From Reyranella sp. (GTDB lineage Bacteria; Pseudomonadota; Alphaproteobacteria; Reyranellales; Reyranellaceae), in the NCBI RefSeq assembly GCF_004297265.1, contig NZ_SCUT01000017.1:1-64000 (forward strand): a stretch of DNA of 64,000 nt, in the 5' to 3' direction. Below are positions 8,305-18,198 of this stretch, one piece after another. The notes beneath the pieces were generated by a model. That model ran no database searches. It saw only the letters and a list, made by a program, of their open reading frames with translations, and had not been told where the DNA came from. Positions within the stretch are counted from its first letter, which is position 1. Every line of letters begins with the position of its first letter. The position numbers were made by a program, and so were the translations under genes.

Positions 8305-9708
8305 CTACTCCGTCGCGACGTAGGGGTGGACCATCTTCGACGGGTCGACGACCTTGTCGAACTCGGCCTCCGTCACGTATTCGAGCTTCAGCGCGGCCTC
8401 CTTCAGCGTGAGATCGTGGTCGATCGCGTAGTGGGCGATCTTCGAGGCCTTGTCGTAGCCGATCACCGGCGCCAGCGCCGTCACCAGCATCAGCGAGCGG
8501 TCGACGTACTCCTTGATCTTCTTGAGGTTGGGCTGGGTGCCCTCTACCAGGAACTTGCGGAAGTTGGCGCAGCCGTCGGTCATCAGCGTGATCGAATGCG
8601 CGATGTTGTAGATCATCAGCGGCTTGTAGACGTTCATCTCGAGATAGCCGCTGGCGCCGCCGAATCCGACCGCAACGTCGTTCGCCATGACCTGCACCGC
8701 GACCATGGTCAGCGCCTCGGCCTGGGTCGGGTTGACCTTGCCCGGCATGATCGAGGACCCCGGCTCGTTCTCCGGGATGTGCAGTTCGGCGAAGCCGGCG
8801 CGCGGGCCGCAGGACATCAACCGGATGTCGTTGGCGATCTTGTAGAGCGAGACCGCGAGCGTGCGGAACGCGCCGGAGAGCTGCACCAGTGCGTCGTGCG
8901 CGCCCTGCACCGTGAACTTGTTCGGTGCCGTCACGAACGGCAGCCCGGTCAGCCTGGCGATCTCCGCCGCCGCCGCCTCGGCGAATCCCGGCGCCGCATT
9001 GATGCCCGTGCCGACCGCCGTGCCGCCCAGGGCCAGGCGATAGACGTCCTTCAGCGAATCCTCGATGCGGCCGATATTGTCGGCCAGCATGCCGGCATAG
9101 CCCGACCATTCCTGGCCGAGCGTGATCGGCGTCGCGTCCTGCATGTGGGTGCGGCCGATCTTGACGATGTCGGCCCACTCCTTCGCCTTGACGTCGATCG
9201 CATCGTGCAGCGCCTGCAGCGAGGGCAGCAGCCGCTCCTTGGTGTTCACCGCGGCCGCGATGTACATGACCGACGGGAACGAATCGTTGGACGATTGCGA
9301 CATGTTGACGTGATCGTTGGGATGCACCGGCTTCTTCGAGCCGAGCGGCGTGCCCGCGAGCTGGCAGCAACGGTTCGAGATCACCTCGTTCACGTTCATG
9401 TTGAACTGCGTCCCGCTGCCGGTCATCCACACGTGCAGCGGAAACATGTCGTGATGCTGGCCGGCGAGGATCTCGTCGCAGGTCTCCAGGATCAGTCCGT
9501 GCGCCGTGTCGTCGAGCCGCTTGCCGGCATGGTTGGCGTTCGCGCAGGCCTTCTTGAGGGTCGCATAGGCGGTGATCATCTCGCGCGGCATCAGGTCCTT
9601 GCCGATGCTGAAATGCTCGAGCGACCTCTGCGTCTGGGCCCCCCAGAGCTTGTCGGCGGGAACGCTCACCTCACCGAGGCTGTCTGTCTCCTTGCGAACA
9701 TCTGCCAC
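8305..9708 (-). CDS. fumC: Class II fumarate hydratase
   Basis: The 467-residue enzyme interconverts fumarate and malate in the TCA cycle. It has the class II signature '[11 protein letters not shown]' at residues 317-327, the catalytic-histidine region '[10 protein letters not shown]' (His188) and '[14 protein letters not shown]' near residue 96, giving the homotetrameric superfamily fold. Length is normal. It is convergent with the mqo/ThrE operon. Fumarate to malate (FumC) and malate to oxaloacetate (Mqo) are consecutive steps, so their closeness makes metabolic sense. Confidence 0.97.
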   Translation of the reverse strand: MADVRKETDSLGEVSVPADKLWGAQTQRSLEHFSIGKDLMPREMITAYATLKKACANANHAGKRLDDTAHGLILETCDEILAGQHHDMFPLHVWMTGSGTQFNMNVNEVISNRCCQLAGTPLGSKKPVHPNDHVNMSQSSNDSFPSVMYIAAAVNTKERLLPSLQALHDAIDVKAKEWADIVKIGRTHMQDATPITLGQEWSGYAGMLADNIGRIEDSLKDVYRLALGGTAVGTGINAAPGFAEAAAAEIARLTGLPFVTAPNKFTVQGAHDALVQLSGAFRTLAVSLYKIANDIRLMSCGPRAGFAELHIPENEPGSSIMPGKVNPTQAEALTMVAVQVMANDVAVGFGGASGYLEMNVYKPLMIYNIAHSITLMTDGCANFRKFLVEGTQPNLKKIKEYVDRSLMLVTALAPVIGYDKASKIAHYAIDHDLTLKEAALKLEYVTEAEFDKVVDPSKMVHPYVATE

Positions 9709-9762
9709 GAGGCACCTCTTCTGCTGCGAGGCCGCGACCTTAGCGCACCGTCTGCCATGCCG

Positions 9763-10206
9763 TCAGTCGTCGGATGACCGCGCCTTCCGCAGGGATTTGA
9801 CGGCGCCGTGACGCTTCTTGTCATCGACACGACGGCGCTTCGCCGCCCGGCTCACCTTCGTCTTCACACGCGGCTTGGGCTTGTGGGTCGCCTCCCGGAT
9901 CAACTCGACAAGTCGAGCCAGAGCCTCCTCCCGATTGCGCAACTGGCTGCGATGGCCCTGGGCCACCAGCACCAGTACCCCCTCGCTCGTCAGGCGGCGT
10001 CCCGCCAGACGTTCCAGGCGATGTCGCACATCCTCCGGCAGCGACGGCGAGCGACGGACATCGAACCGAAGCTGCACCGCCGTCGACGTCGTGTTGACGT
10101 GCTGGCCGCCAGGGCCGGCGGCGCGCACGAAGCTTTCCTGGATCTCGTCCGGGTCGATCGCCAGCGAGCCGGTCACCCGGATCGGGGCCGCCCCGACCGG
10201 TGTCAT
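9763..10206 (-). CDS. arfB: Alternative ribosome-rescue hydrolase ArfB (YaeJ)
   Basis: The 147-residue protein has the release-factor domain with the GGQ motif in 'AAGPGGQHVNTTSTAV' (GGQ at residues 33-35). A Lys/Arg-rich C-terminal tail follows that, in ArfB, enters the empty mRNA channel of stalled ribosomes. It hydrolyses peptidyl-tRNA on non-stop complexes. The short length without RF codon-recognition domains excludes RF1/RF2. Its ATG overlaps the stop of the ankyrin gene (ATGA), so it belongs to the gshB-ankyrin-arfB run. Confidence 0.94.
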   Translation of the reverse strand: MTPVGAAPIRVTGSLAIDPDEIQESFVRAAGPGGQHVNTTSTAVQLRFDVRRSPSLPEDVRHRLERLAGRRLTSEGVLVLVAQGHRSQLRNREEALARLVELIREATHKPKPRVKTKVSRAAKRRRVDDKKRHGAVKSLRKARSSDD

Positions 10207-10766
10207 TCCTTGCCGCCGGCCGTGCGCAGCATCGCCTCGATGGATCCGCGGCTGTTCTGCTTGGCATAGCCAAGCGCGGTACGGCCGGTGAAGTCGCGTG
10301 AATTGGGCTCGGCCTTCTTGTCGAGGAGGAGCCGTACGATCTCGGCGTAGCCACGCCCCGAGGCGATCATCAGCGCCGTCTGTCCCTGTCGATTCTGCAC
10401 CCGCGTGCTGGCGGTCCGGCGCAGCAGGACTTCGGTAATGTCGACGTCACCCTTTTCGGAGGCGCGCATGAGCGCCGAGTAGCCTTCCGGATCGACGGCA
10501 TCGACCCGGGCGCCGCCCTTCAGGAGGGTCTCGACCACGGGGACATGGCCCGCGCGCACCGCCACGATCAGCAGCGGCTGACCGTTGTTGGCGGTCTGGT
10601 TCGGGCTCTCCTGCTTCAGCAGGGCCTGACGGACTTTCTCCTCATCGCCCTCCATCACGGCCCGGACGATCTGCTTCTGGCCGAGCAGGTCGGAGCCCGA
10701 TGCCTGCGCCAGGGCAGCGCCCGCCGGGACGACCATCGAGAGGCAGAGAAACGTGCGTCGGATCAC
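10203..10766 (-). CDS. Exported ankyrin-repeat protein
   Basis: A GTG at 10766 overlaps the gshB stop (GTGA) and yields a 187-residue protein. It opens with a signal peptide ('[22 protein letters not shown]', cleavage likely after ALA). About four ankyrin repeats follow ('[21 protein letters not shown]', '[21 protein letters not shown]', '[21 protein letters not shown]', '[10 protein letters not shown]'). It is probably a periplasmic protein-interaction module with unknown partner. The longer ORF starting at 10964 lies inside gshB and has implausible Arg-rich sequence, so it was rejected. Confidence 0.88.
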   Translation of the reverse strand: MIRRTFLCLSMVVPAGAALAQASGSDLLGQKQIVRAVMEGDEEKVRQALLKQESPNQTANNGQPLLIVAVRAGHVPVVETLLKGGARVDAVDPEGYSALMRASEKGDVDITEVLLRRTASTRVQNRQGQTALMIASGRGYAEIVRLLLDKKAEPNSRDFTGRTALGYAKQNSRGSIEAMLRTAGGKE

Positions 10767-11722
10767 GCCTTGCTCCGGGTTTCCTGATAGCGGACCTCGA
10801 TCCGGTCCCAGATCTGCGCCTCGAGCGAAACGCCGTCGAAGCGATTGATCTGCTGCAGACCGGTCGGCGAGGTGACGTTGATCTCGGTGAGATAGTCGCC
10901 GATCACGTCGATGCCCACGAAGATCAGGCCGCGCCTCGCGAGCTCCGGGCCGATCGTCTCGCACAGCTCCCTGTCGCGCCGGGTGAGCGACGCCTTCACC
11001 GCCTTGCCGCCGACATGCATGTTGGAGCGCGCTTCGCCGGCCGCCGGCACGCGGTCGATGGCGCCGACCGCCTCGCCGTCGATCAGGATGATGCGCTTGT
11101 CGCCCTTGCGCACCTCGGGAAGATAGCGCTGGGCGATCACCGGCTCGCGGCTGCGCTGCGAGAACATCTCGAGCAGCGACGCGAAGTTCTCGTCGTCGGG
11201 GCGGACGCGGAAGACGCCGGCGCCGCCATTGCCGAACAGCGGCTTCAGGATGATGTCCTGGTGCTCATCGCGGAACTCGCGCAGCGCGCGCGCATCGGCG
11301 GTGATCAGGGTCGGCGGCATCACATTGTCGAAATGCGTGACGAACAGCTTCTCCGGCGCGTTGCGCACGCTGGCGGGGTCGTTCACCACCAGCGTCTTCG
11401 GATGGATGTGCTCGAGCAGATGCGTCGTCGTGATGTACGACATGTCGAACGGCGGGTCCTGCCGCAACAGCACGACGTCGATGGTCGAGAGATCGATCAT
11501 CTCGGGCGCGCCCAGGGTGAAGTGATTGCCTTTCTCCCGGCGCAGCTTCATCGGCTGCGCCCGGGCCATCACCTTGCGGTCGCGGAAGATCAGGTCGGTC
11601 GGCGTATAGTGCCACACCGTGTAGCCGCGCTTCTCGGCTTCCAGCCCCAGCACGAAGGTCGAATCGCCGTCGATGTCGATCGTCGAGACATGGTCCATCT
11701 GGATGGCAACGTTGAGCTTCAT
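10763..11722 (-). CDS. gshB: Glutathione synthase
   Basis: The 319-residue ATP-grasp ligase joins gamma-glutamylcysteine and glycine to form glutathione. It has the N-terminal substrate domain ('[24 protein letters not shown]'-type region), '[14 protein letters not shown]', the ATP-binding '[16 protein letters not shown]' and '[26 protein letters not shown]' metal-ligand region near the C-terminus. Length is normal. The next gene downstream is the ankyrin protein, which overlaps its stop codon. Confidence 0.97.
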   Translation of the reverse strand: MKLNVAIQMDHVSTIDIDGDSTFVLGLEAEKRGYTVWHYTPTDLIFRDRKVMARAQPMKLRREKGNHFTLGAPEMIDLSTIDVVLLRQDPPFDMSYITTTHLLEHIHPKTLVVNDPASVRNAPEKLFVTHFDNVMPPTLITADARALREFRDEHQDIILKPLFGNGGAGVFRVRPDDENFASLLEMFSQRSREPVIAQRYLPEVRKGDKRIILIDGEAVGAIDRVPAAGEARSNMHVGGKAVKASLTRRDRELCETIGPELARRGLIFVGIDVIGDYLTEINVTSPTGLQQINRFDGVSLEAQIWDRIEVRYQETRSKA

Positions 11723-11766
11723 GGCGGAATCCTGACTGGCGGGCTCGGGGCTGAGGTCGGCTGGTT

Positions 11767-12594
11767 TCAGTTAAGGCCGCGGCGCAGTTCCTGCAACAGG
11801 GCCGATGCCTGATGGCGGAGGTCGGCATCGACGTCGAGTTCGAGGATGCGTTCATAGGCCGCGATGGCCGCCCGCCGCTTGTCGAGGCGCGCATTGAGCT
11901 GGCCCGCCTCGAACAGCAGTTCCACCCTGTCCGGCGCGATCGCCAGCATGCGGTCGAGCGAGCGCGCCGTACCCGGCAAGTCCTCGCGCCGGGCCAGTCG
12001 CAGCCGCACGTTGTTCTCGAGTCGCAGCAGCACGTCGCGGTCGGAAACGGGATCGAAATGCGCCGGCGCGAGTTCGGCGTCGGGACCCAGGACCTGCCGC
12101 AGGAGCCTGCGCAGATCCGCGGCCTCGCGCACGGCCCCTTCGTGAAAGGGATCGACGACATGGCGCGCGCCGTCGATGCCGATGCGGATCAGGAAATGAC
12201 CCGGGAACGCCAGGCCTTCGGCCTGCCAGCCCTGGGCGCGGGCGACGTGCAGGTAAAGGATGGACAGCGCGACGGGAAGACCTTTGCGGCGCTCGATCAC
12301 GCGCACGAGATCGGCATTCTGCAGGTCGTCGTAGGTCTCGCTGTCGCCGCGATAGGCGTAGGACCGTGCGATCACCTCGGACAGCGCTTCCGGCGTCGCG
12401 CCGCGCCGGTGCACCAGATCCGCAAGGCCGTCGGTCATGGCCGTCACATGCTGGCGGAAGGGCGCGAGGTCGATCGCCTCGCCGCGACCCAGTACGCTCA
12501 GCAGGAATCCCGCCTCGAGCAGGTCGATGCGCTCGCCGTCTCCCGCACAAAGATCCTTCAGTGGACCCAGATCAGCTGCCAGACCGTCCGCCAC
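11767..12594 (-). CDS. SirB1-like transglutaminase-fold/TPR protein
   Basis: The 275-residue protein has the SirB1 core '[37 protein letters not shown]'-type segment (residues about 105-140). 'VVDPF' follows, and C-terminal tetratricopeptide-like helices ('[30 protein letters not shown]'-type). In this family the transglutaminase-like fold often lacks full catalytic residues. Its function is not established; older links to regulation of invasion are unproven. It lies upstream of gshB and downstream of the YraN-like gene on the same strand. Confidence 0.88.
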   Translation of the reverse strand: MADGLAADLGPLKDLCAGDGERIDLLEAGFLLSVLGRGEAIDLAPFRQHVTAMTDGLADLVHRRGATPEALSEVIARSYAYRGDSETYDDLQNADLVRVIERRKGLPVALSILYLHVARAQGWQAEGLAFPGHFLIRIGIDGARHVVDPFHEGAVREAADLRRLLRQVLGPDAELAPAHFDPVSDRDVLLRLENNVRLRLARREDLPGTARSLDRMLAIAPDRVELLFEAGQLNARLDKRRAAIAAYERILELDVDADLRHQASALLQELRRGLN

Positions 12595-12597
12595 GCG

Positions 12598-12963
12598 TCA
12601 CTCCGGCGCTTGCCAGACGTCTGGCAGATGGCGTGGCCACACGCCACCGACCAGCACCGCATCGAAGCGCACCGAGCAGGCGGCATAGCGCGGATGGTGG
12701 GCGATGAACAGGCTGGCGGCGCGCGAAACGCGGCCAAACTGGCGATCGCCCAGCGCGTCGGCCGCCTTGACGAAATCGCCGCGCGCCTTGACCTCGACGA
12801 AGGCCAGCACGTTGCCGCGGCGCGCGACGATGTCGATCTCGCCCAGGCGCGTCTTGTAGCGGCGGATCAGGATCGTGTAGCCACCGAGCCGCAGCCGCCA
12901 CACCGCCCGCCATTCGGCGGCATGCCCCATCCGGTAGGCTTTCTGTCGGGCCTTGATGGTCAT
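12598..12963 (-). CDS. YraN-family (UPF0102) nuclease-fold protein
   Basis: The 121-residue product has the restriction-endonuclease-like core of the YraN family: 'GYTILIRRYKTRLGEIDIVARRGNVLAFVEVKAR', in which the GEIDIV Asp and FVEVKAR Glu/Lys are the putative metal-site residues. The biological role is unresolved. Its 5' end overlaps the rsmI stop by four bases, so it is coupled to rsmI. The rsmI-yraN neighbourhood is widely conserved. Confidence 0.92.
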   Translation of the reverse strand: MTIKARQKAYRMGHAAEWRAVWRLRLGGYTILIRRYKTRLGEIDIVARRGNVLAFVEVKARGDFVKAADALGDRQFGRVSRAASLFIAHHPRYAACSVRFDAVLVGGVWPRHLPDVWQAPE

Positions 12964-13853
12964 GGCGCACCGCGCTTCAGTTCGAGAGCGCGGGCATAGA
13001 CGTCGCGCCGCTTCAGCCCGTAGCGCGCCGCCACCTCGGCCGCGGCGTCCTTCACCGACGCGACAACCATCGCTTCGCGCAACGCGTCATCGACGGTGCC
13101 GGCGCTGCGCTCCGTTTCGGCGGAGGGCGCGCCGATCACGATCACGATCTCGCCCTTCACGTCGGACTGTCCGGCGTAGTGGGCCGCGAGCTTCCCCAGC
13201 GACCCGCGCCGGACTTCCTCGAACAGCTTGGTCAGCTCCCGCGCCACCGCCGCCGGCCGATCGCCCAGCAGTTCCAGGAGATCGGCCAGCGATTCGGGCA
13301 GGCGATGTGGCGCCTCGAAGAACACGAGGGTCGAGGGGATGGCAGCCACCTCGCCGATGGCGCGCCGGCGCTCCGTCGACCTGGCCGGCAGGAAGCCCGC
13401 GAAGAAGAAGCGGTCGGTCGGCAAGCCCGACAAGGCCAGCGCCATCGGAACGGCCGAGGGTCCAGGCGCCGAGGTGACCGGATGGCCGGCCTCGACCGCC
13501 GCGCGCACCAGCCGATAGCCCGGATCGGAGATCAGCGGCATGCCGGCGTCCGAAACGAGGGCGACGCTCTTGCCGGCGGCCAGCGCCCGCATGAGGCGCG
13601 GCTCGGATTTCTCCTGGGTGGCGTCGCTGTACGACACCGTCGGGCCGGCGATGCCGTAATGGGTTGCGAGCTTGGCGAACACGCGGGTGTCCTCGCAGGC
13701 GATCAGGTCGGCCGCTTGCAGCACGTCGAGTGCGCGCAGCGTGATGTCGCGCATGTTGCCGATGGGTGTGGCAACAATATGCAGCCCCGGGGTGAGCGGC
13801 GGTTTACGCGGGGGCTGCCCGCCGGTAGCTTGGGGCCGTTCGTCCAAGTCCAT
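12960..13853 (-). CDS. rsmI: 16S rRNA (cytidine1402-2'-O)-methyltransferase
   Basis: RsmI uses S-adenosylmethionine to 2'-O-methylate C1402 in the ribosomal P site. The tetrapyrrole-methylase fold is clear: 'GLHIVATPIGNMRDITLRAL', 'IACEDTR', 'ALVSDAGMPLISDPGYRLV', 'PGPSAVPMALALSGL' and 'FFEAPHRL'. A short C-terminal helix-turn-helix-like end ('VAARYGLKRRDVYARALEL') is usual. I prefer the ATG at 13853 (297 residues) over the ATG at 13895, because the longer form would overlap the start of the divergent lipoprotein gene. Confidence 0.95.
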   Translation of the reverse strand: MDLDERPQATGGQPPRKPPLTPGLHIVATPIGNMRDITLRALDVLQAADLIACEDTRVFAKLATHYGIAGPTVSYSDATQEKSEPRLMRALAAGKSVALVSDAGMPLISDPGYRLVRAAVEAGHPVTSAPGPSAVPMALALSGLPTDRFFFAGFLPARSTERRRAIGEVAAIPSTLVFFEAPHRLPESLADLLELLGDRPAAVARELTKLFEEVRRGSLGKLAAHYAGQSDVKGEIVIVIGAPSAETERSAGTVDDALREAMVVASVKDAAAEVAARYGLKRRDVYARALELKRGAP

Positions 13854-13882
13854 TTGTTTCCGATCGCCGGAGTTTCGCGCCG

Positions 13883-15064
13883 ATGCGTAGGTCATTCATT
13901 GCGCTTGCCACTGCCGCCCTCCTGTTGGGCGCCTGCAGCGAGCCGCCCAAGCCTAGCACGAGGACCGCGCAGTCGGTGACTGTCTCGCCCAAGGCCGGCT
14001 CACCGCTGACCGCCTCGGGCAAGGCGCGCATCGCCCTCCTGCTGCCGCTCAGCGGTCGCGCCGCGCCGATCGGGCAGGCCATGCAGCAGGCCGCCGAAAT
14101 GGCGCTGTTCGACACTGGCGCCAAGGACATCGCCCTTTCGGCCTATGACAGCGGCGAGAGCGCCGACACCGCCGTCGAGGCCTATCGCAAGGCCCGTCTC
14201 GACGGCGCCGCCCTCGTCCTGGGACCGCTCTACGGCACGTCGGCCTCGGCCCTGGTGCCCCTGGTCAACCAGGGCGGCATGAACGTGGTGGCCTTCTCCA
14301 ATGACGAGCAGGTCGCCCAGCGCGGCGTCTGGATCATGGGCATCGCGGCACCGCCGCAGGTCCGACGCGTGGTCGACCATGCGTTCGAGGCCGGCATCCG
14401 ACGGTTCGCGACCTTCGCGCCCCAGACGACCTACGGCCAACAGATGTCGAGCACGCTCGAGACCTATGTCACGCGGCGCGGCGGCACCGTGGTCGGACGT
14501 GAATTCTTCGATCCCAACGGCGCCGACATCCCGGCCCAGGCCCGGCTGCTCGCCGCGTCGGCCAGGACCGAGGGCGAAAGCGGCAAGGTCGCCGTCCTCG
14601 TGCCGGTGGCGCCGCCCCTCCTGTCGACGGCGCTGGCCTCCCTCGCCACCAACGGTCTCGACGGCCGGGCGATCCAGCTCATCGGCACGGGCGTATGGGA
14701 TTTCCCCGGTGTCGGCGCGGAGGCCATGCTGCGTGGGGCATGGTACGCCGCGCCCGATCCGGCGAAGCGGGCCGACTTCGAGCGCCGGTTCGTCTCGACC
14801 TATGGCCGGCCGCCGCATCGGCTGGCGACCCTCGCCTATGACGGCGTGGGGCTCGCCAGCCAGCTCGCGCGGCTGAAGCCGGGCGGCGACTTTTCGGCCG
14901 AGGCGATCGCCAATCCCAACGGCTGGTCCGGCGTCGACGGCATCTTCCGCTTCCTGCCCGACGGCCGCTCCGAGCGGGCGCTCGCGGTGATCGAGATCCA
15001 GGGCGACCGCGGCGTGGTCGTCAGTCCCGCGCCCACGACCTTCGCGGGCCAGCCGACAAACTGA
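13883..15064 (+). CDS. LpoA-like lipoprotein, penicillin-binding-protein activator family
   Basis: The 393-residue protein has a lipoprotein signal ending 'LLLGAC' (lipid Cys18). A low-complexity linker and a two-lobed periplasmic binding-protein domain follow ('ARIALLLPLSGRAAPIGQAMQQAAEMAL', 'LVLGPLYGTSASALVPL', 'ATFAPQTTYGQQ'). This matches the LpoA C-terminal-type and amino-acid-binding-like family that activates class A PBPs in gammaproteobacteria. The N-terminal TPR part of enterobacterial LpoA is absent, as in most alphaproteobacteria. It is divergent from rsmI, a conserved arrangement. Confidence 0.9.
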   Translation: MRRSFIALATAALLLGACSEPPKPSTRTAQSVTVSPKAGSPLTASGKARIALLLPLSGRAAPIGQAMQQAAEMALFDTGAKDIALSAYDSGESADTAVEAYRKARLDGAALVLGPLYGTSASALVPLVNQGGMNVVAFSNDEQVAQRGVWIMGIAAPPQVRRVVDHAFEAGIRRFATFAPQTTYGQQMSSTLETYVTRRGGTVVGREFFDPNGADIPAQARLLAASARTEGESGKVAVLVPVAPPLLSTALASLATNGLDGRAIQLIGTGVWDFPGVGAEAMLRGAWYAAPDPAKRADFERRFVSTYGRPPHRLATLAYDGVGLASQLARLKPGGDFSAEAIANPNGWSGVDGIFRFLPDGRSERALAVIEIQGDRGVVVSPAPTTFAGQPTN

Positions 15065-15065
15065 G

Positions 15066-15803
15066 ATGGCCGATCTTCCCAAGGCGGGGCTTCCCCGCGC
15101 CATCCTGTTCGACATGGACGACACGCTGATCCGGGCCTACGCGCAACCGGAGGAGGCGTGGACCCGCCTGCTCCATGTCTTTTCCGCCCATCTCGACGCT
15201 CATGACGAGGCGGCCATCGCGCGCGTGCGGACGGCGGTGATGGAGGAGGCGCGTGCCTTCTGGAACGATCGGGCCGAGGCCGCGAAGTGGCGGCTCGACA
15301 TCCCGGGCGCCCGCCGCCTGTCGGTCCGTCGTGGTCTCGCCAGGCTGGGACGGCCCGACGACGCGCTGGCCGATCGAATTGCGGACTCCTTCACCGAGCT
15401 CAGGCGCAAGGAATACCGGCTCTATCCCGACGCCCACGCCACGGTCGATGCGCTGCGCGACGCCGGGGTGCGGCTCGCCCTCGTCACCAATGGTGCCTCG
15501 GAGACCCAGCGCGCCAAGATCGAGCGGTTCGAGCTCGCCCATCGCTTCCATCACATCCAGATCGAGGGCGAATTCGGCCAGGGCAAACCCGAGCTGGCAG
15601 TCTACCGCCACGCGCTGGAGCGGCTGGGTGTCGCTCCCGAAGAAGCCTGGATGGTCGGCGACAATTACGAATGGGAAGTGGTGGCGCCGCAGGCGCTGGG
15701 CATGTGCGGCATCTGGTACGACCCATTCGATGCCGGCGTGCCCGCTCACGCCACCGCGCAGCCGACCCGCATCATCAAGCGGCTCGCCGAGCTGATCGAG
15801 TAA
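15066..15803 (+). CDS. HAD-superfamily hydrolase
   Basis: The 245-residue protein has HAD motif I 'AILFDMDDTLI' (Asp16, Asp18), motif II 'LALVTNGAS', the motif III lysine in 'FGQGKPELAVYRHAL' and motif IV 'AWMVGDNYEWEVVAP'. A helical cap of about 80 residues lies after motif I. It is a subfamily IA phosphatase resembling YjjG/Gph-like enzymes. The substrate is unknown. The ATG lies one base after the lipoprotein stop, so it is likely cotranscribed. It is not closely similar to the HAD protein at 1577-2287. Confidence 0.9.
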   Translation: MADLPKAGLPRAILFDMDDTLIRAYAQPEEAWTRLLHVFSAHLDAHDEAAIARVRTAVMEEARAFWNDRAEAAKWRLDIPGARRLSVRRGLARLGRPDDALADRIADSFTELRRKEYRLYPDAHATVDALRDAGVRLALVTNGASETQRAKIERFELAHRFHHIQIEGEFGQGKPELAVYRHALERLGVAPEEAWMVGDNYEWEVVAPQALGMCGIWYDPFDAGVPAHATAQPTRIIKRLAELIE

Positions 15804-15829
15804 AGTTTATGCCAGATAGCAACCAATAT

Positions 15830-15957
15830 CCGTCGTCCTGAGCGCAGCGCCGAAGGCGCGTAGTCGAAGGACCTCTTTTCTCTTCGACACGTCACGCGCC
15901 GAAAAACAGGTCCTTCGACTGCGCCGCCCTACAGGCGGCTCCGCTCAGGACGACGGG
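15830..15957. repeat. Imperfect inverted repeat, intergenic
   Basis: The left part reads CGTCGTCCTGAGCGCAGC and continues to AGTCGAAGGACCT. The right part reads AGGTCCTTCGACTGCGCC and continues to GCTCAGGACGACG. The ends form a long imperfect hairpin around a GC-rich insert. It lies between a rightward HAD gene and a leftward hydroxylase gene, where it could act as a transcription barrier or simply be a dispersed repeat typical of alphaproteobacterial genomes. Confidence 0.8.
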
Positions 15958-15964
15958 AAGTACT

Positions 15965-16756
15965 TTACGCCGCGCCGTTGCCCGTCGAGCGCGGCGGCAC
16001 GCCGATCGCGGCGCGTTCGTACACGGCCTTCACCTCGGCGCTGCGGCGGCCGAGTTCGTAGCGCAGACCCGTGTAGAGGTTCACCGGAAACGGCATGTCG
16101 GCGTTGAAGTCGATGATCAGCACGACGCGCGTCTCATCGGTCTGGTTCTTGACCCAGTGCTCGCGCGTATCGTCGAACACCAGCGGCACGCCGACTTCCC
16201 AGAAGAAATGGTGGCCGCCGATCTCGATCCAGCATTTCTCCGGCTCGCTGGGCACGATCAGCGGATAGTGGAAACGAACGACGCCCGCCGCGGAGCCGCG
16301 GTGCGGCTCGATCTCGGCCCGGCCGGCGAGGATGCTGAACAGGGCCGTGTGCACGCCCGGGATCCGGTTGATGGCGGCCATCGTGTCGGGTACCGCCGCC
16401 GTGTTCGCCTCGATCTCGTGGCCGTAGATCTTCAGGATGAAGGTGCGCCAGGCACGACCCGGCACATAGAGGTCGCGCGGATGGACCTCGTGCAGGGTGG
16501 GGATTTCCTCGTGGTGGCTGAGCAGGTAGTCGAGGTCTGCCTTGATCTTGTCGTGGCTCTTCCTGAGCTCGGCCAGGAATGGAAAGGACTTTAACGCCTC
16601 GTCACCGGCCAGCGGCAGCTTGGGCATGTTCTGCAGAATCCAATCCGAGAGCTTCAGATTGAGCTTCTCCAGGGGCTCCTGGGGCACCCAGATGTTCTTC
16701 GTGAGATAGAAACGGCCCTTCTGGCCAACGCCTTTTGGCACATCCGTCGTCGTCAT
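15965..16756 (-). CDS. Aspartyl/asparaginyl beta-hydroxylase-family dioxygenase
   Basis: The 263-residue protein has the Asp_Arg_Hydrox fold. 'IEPHRGSAAGVVRFHYPL' carries the first Fe ligand (His152), 'VPLVFDDTREHWVKNQT' the second (His200), and 'TRVVLIIDF' the 2-oxoglutarate-binding Arg210. Enzymes of this family hydroxylate Asp or Asn side chains of proteins or lipid-linked groups (LpxO-like). The target here is unknown. No membrane anchor is seen. The ATG at 16756 was chosen over an in-frame ATG at 16831, which adds 25 basic residues of non-family character. Confidence 0.87.
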   Translation of the reverse strand: MTTTDVPKGVGQKGRFYLTKNIWVPQEPLEKLNLKLSDWILQNMPKLPLAGDEALKSFPFLAELRKSHDKIKADLDYLLSHHEEIPTLHEVHPRDLYVPGRAWRTFILKIYGHEIEANTAAVPDTMAAINRIPGVHTALFSILAGRAEIEPHRGSAAGVVRFHYPLIVPSEPEKCWIEIGGHHFFWEVGVPLVFDDTREHWVKNQTDETRVVLIIDFNADMPFPVNLYTGLRYELGRRSAEVKAVYERAAIGVPPRSTGNGAA

Positions 16757-16952
16757 GCGGAAGCAATCCTGCCTGCTGCCATGCCCGGTTCCTGCACGAA
16801 AGGCGCGAAAACGCTGCCTCGTGCGTCGCACAGGGCTCTATTTCTGAAATAAACATTCCCTCGATGCAATAACCTCAAATGTCGCAAAAACCGTGTGGCC
16901 CGCTGCGTCGGCGGATGGCCTATTGTCCGACCATGAAGATCAGGGCCACCCC

Positions 16953-17843
16953 ATGACCGATACCGCTCACGCTGCCGGCGCCTCGCCGGAAGCCATCCGT
17001 TCGCACTACGACGTCGGCAACGATTTCTACCGGCTGTGGCTCGACGAGACGATGACCTACTCCTCGGCGATGTGGCGCGACGAGGACGACGCCGCCCCCC
17101 TCGCCGACGCCCAGCGCCGCAAGATCGACTGGCATCTGCGCAACGCCGGCGCCGACCGCGCGACCTCTTTGCTCGACATCGGCTGCGGCTGGGGCGGCAT
17201 GTTGCGGGCGGCGGTCGCGACGCGCGCGCCCGGGGCGCCGCCGCTCTCGCGCGGCGTCGGCTTGACCCTGAGCGACGCGCAGGCCGAACTCGCCCGCGCC
17301 GCGCTCCGCGAAGCCGGCTCGCCGCCCGTCGATATCCGCGTCGAAAGCTGGGCCGATCACCAGCCGGCGGAGCCCTACGGCGCCATCATCTCGGTGGGCG
17401 CGTTCGAGCACTTCACACGGCAGCAGGACGACTCGCCAACCAAGATCGCGATCTATCGCCATTTCTTCACGCGCTGCCATGACATGCTGGCGCCGGGCGC
17501 GCGCATGACCCTGCAGACGATCGCCTATGGCGATCCCGACGACAAAGTCCCGACCGGGCCGCTGATCGAGGACATCTTTCCCGAATCCGAACTGCCGCGC
17601 CTGCCGGAGATCCTCGCCGCCGCGAACGGGATCTTCGAGGTCGAGCGCTTCCGCAACGACCGCAACGACTACGGCCGGACGTGCGAGATCTGGGCGGCCA
17701 ACCTCAAGGCCCGGCGCGCCGAAGCGCTCGACATGGTCGGCAAGGACCAGACGCGGCGCTATGAGCGCTACCTGAAGTTCGCCGCCTGGGGCTTCTTCTC
17801 GCACCGCCTGCACCTGCTGCGCTTCCGCCTGAAGCGCCGCTAA
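16953..17843 (+). CDS. Cyclopropane-fatty-acid-synthase-like SAM methyltransferase
   Basis: The 296-residue protein begins after a short leader with 'IRSHYDVGNDFYRLWLDETMTYS' (residues about 16-37), the CFA-synthase/mycolic-acid-cyclase hallmark. The SAM motif is 'LLDIGCGWGGML' (residues 73-84) and 'ISVGAFEHFTR' follows. It should methylate an unsaturated lipid or related substrate. It lacks the N-terminal domain of E. coli Cfa, as many homologues do. The ATG at 16953 sits at the domain boundary; an in-frame start at 16893 would add 20 unlike residues. A short hypothetical gene follows 11 bases later. Confidence 0.9.
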   Translation: MTDTAHAAGASPEAIRSHYDVGNDFYRLWLDETMTYSSAMWRDEDDAAPLADAQRRKIDWHLRNAGADRATSLLDIGCGWGGMLRAAVATRAPGAPPLSRGVGLTLSDAQAELARAALREAGSPPVDIRVESWADHQPAEPYGAIISVGAFEHFTRQQDDSPTKIAIYRHFFTRCHDMLAPGARMTLQTIAYGDPDDKVPTGPLIEDIFPESELPRLPEILAAANGIFEVERFRNDRNDYGRTCEIWAANLKARRAEALDMVGKDQTRRYERYLKFAAWGFFSHRLHLLRFRLKRR

Positions 17844-17854
17844 CCGGAGCCGCC

Positions 17855-18178
17855 ATGACCGCCCTCGACGCCTTCGCCGCCAGCGTCACCGCCGACGCGC
17901 CGCCCGCCGGGGCCGGCCCCGCCCTGCAGGCCCTGTGGTGGGCCCGCCGCGGCGACTGGGCGCGCGCCCACGAATGCGTCCAGGCGCACGAGGGCGAGCC
18001 GGACTGCGACAGCGTCCATGCCCATCTCCATCGCCAGGAGGGCGATCTCGCGAACGCCGGCTACTGGTACCGGCGCGCGGGCCGGCCGGTATCGCAGCAG
18101 TCGCTGGACGAGGAATGGGCGGCCCTCGCGGCGGAGCTGCTCACCCGGACCTTACGGCGAGACCGATCCGGGTCATAA
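17855..18178 (+). CDS. Hypothetical protein, small helical
   Basis: The 107-residue protein is Ala-rich and helical. It has repeated short helices ('LQALWWARRGDWARAHECVQAHEGEPDCDSVHAHLHRQEGDLANAGYWYRRAG'-type core) that look like one or two TPR-like hairpins. No signal or membrane segment is seen. I do not recognise a named family. It follows the methyltransferase gene by 11 bases and is followed by a strong terminator, so it is probably the last gene of that transcript. Confidence 0.7.
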   Translation: MTALDAFAASVTADAPPAGAGPALQALWWARRGDWARAHECVQAHEGEPDCDSVHAHLHRQEGDLANAGYWYRRAGRPVSQQSLDEEWAALAAELLTRTLRRDRSGS

Positions 18179-18198
18179 AGCACGCCTCATGCAAAATC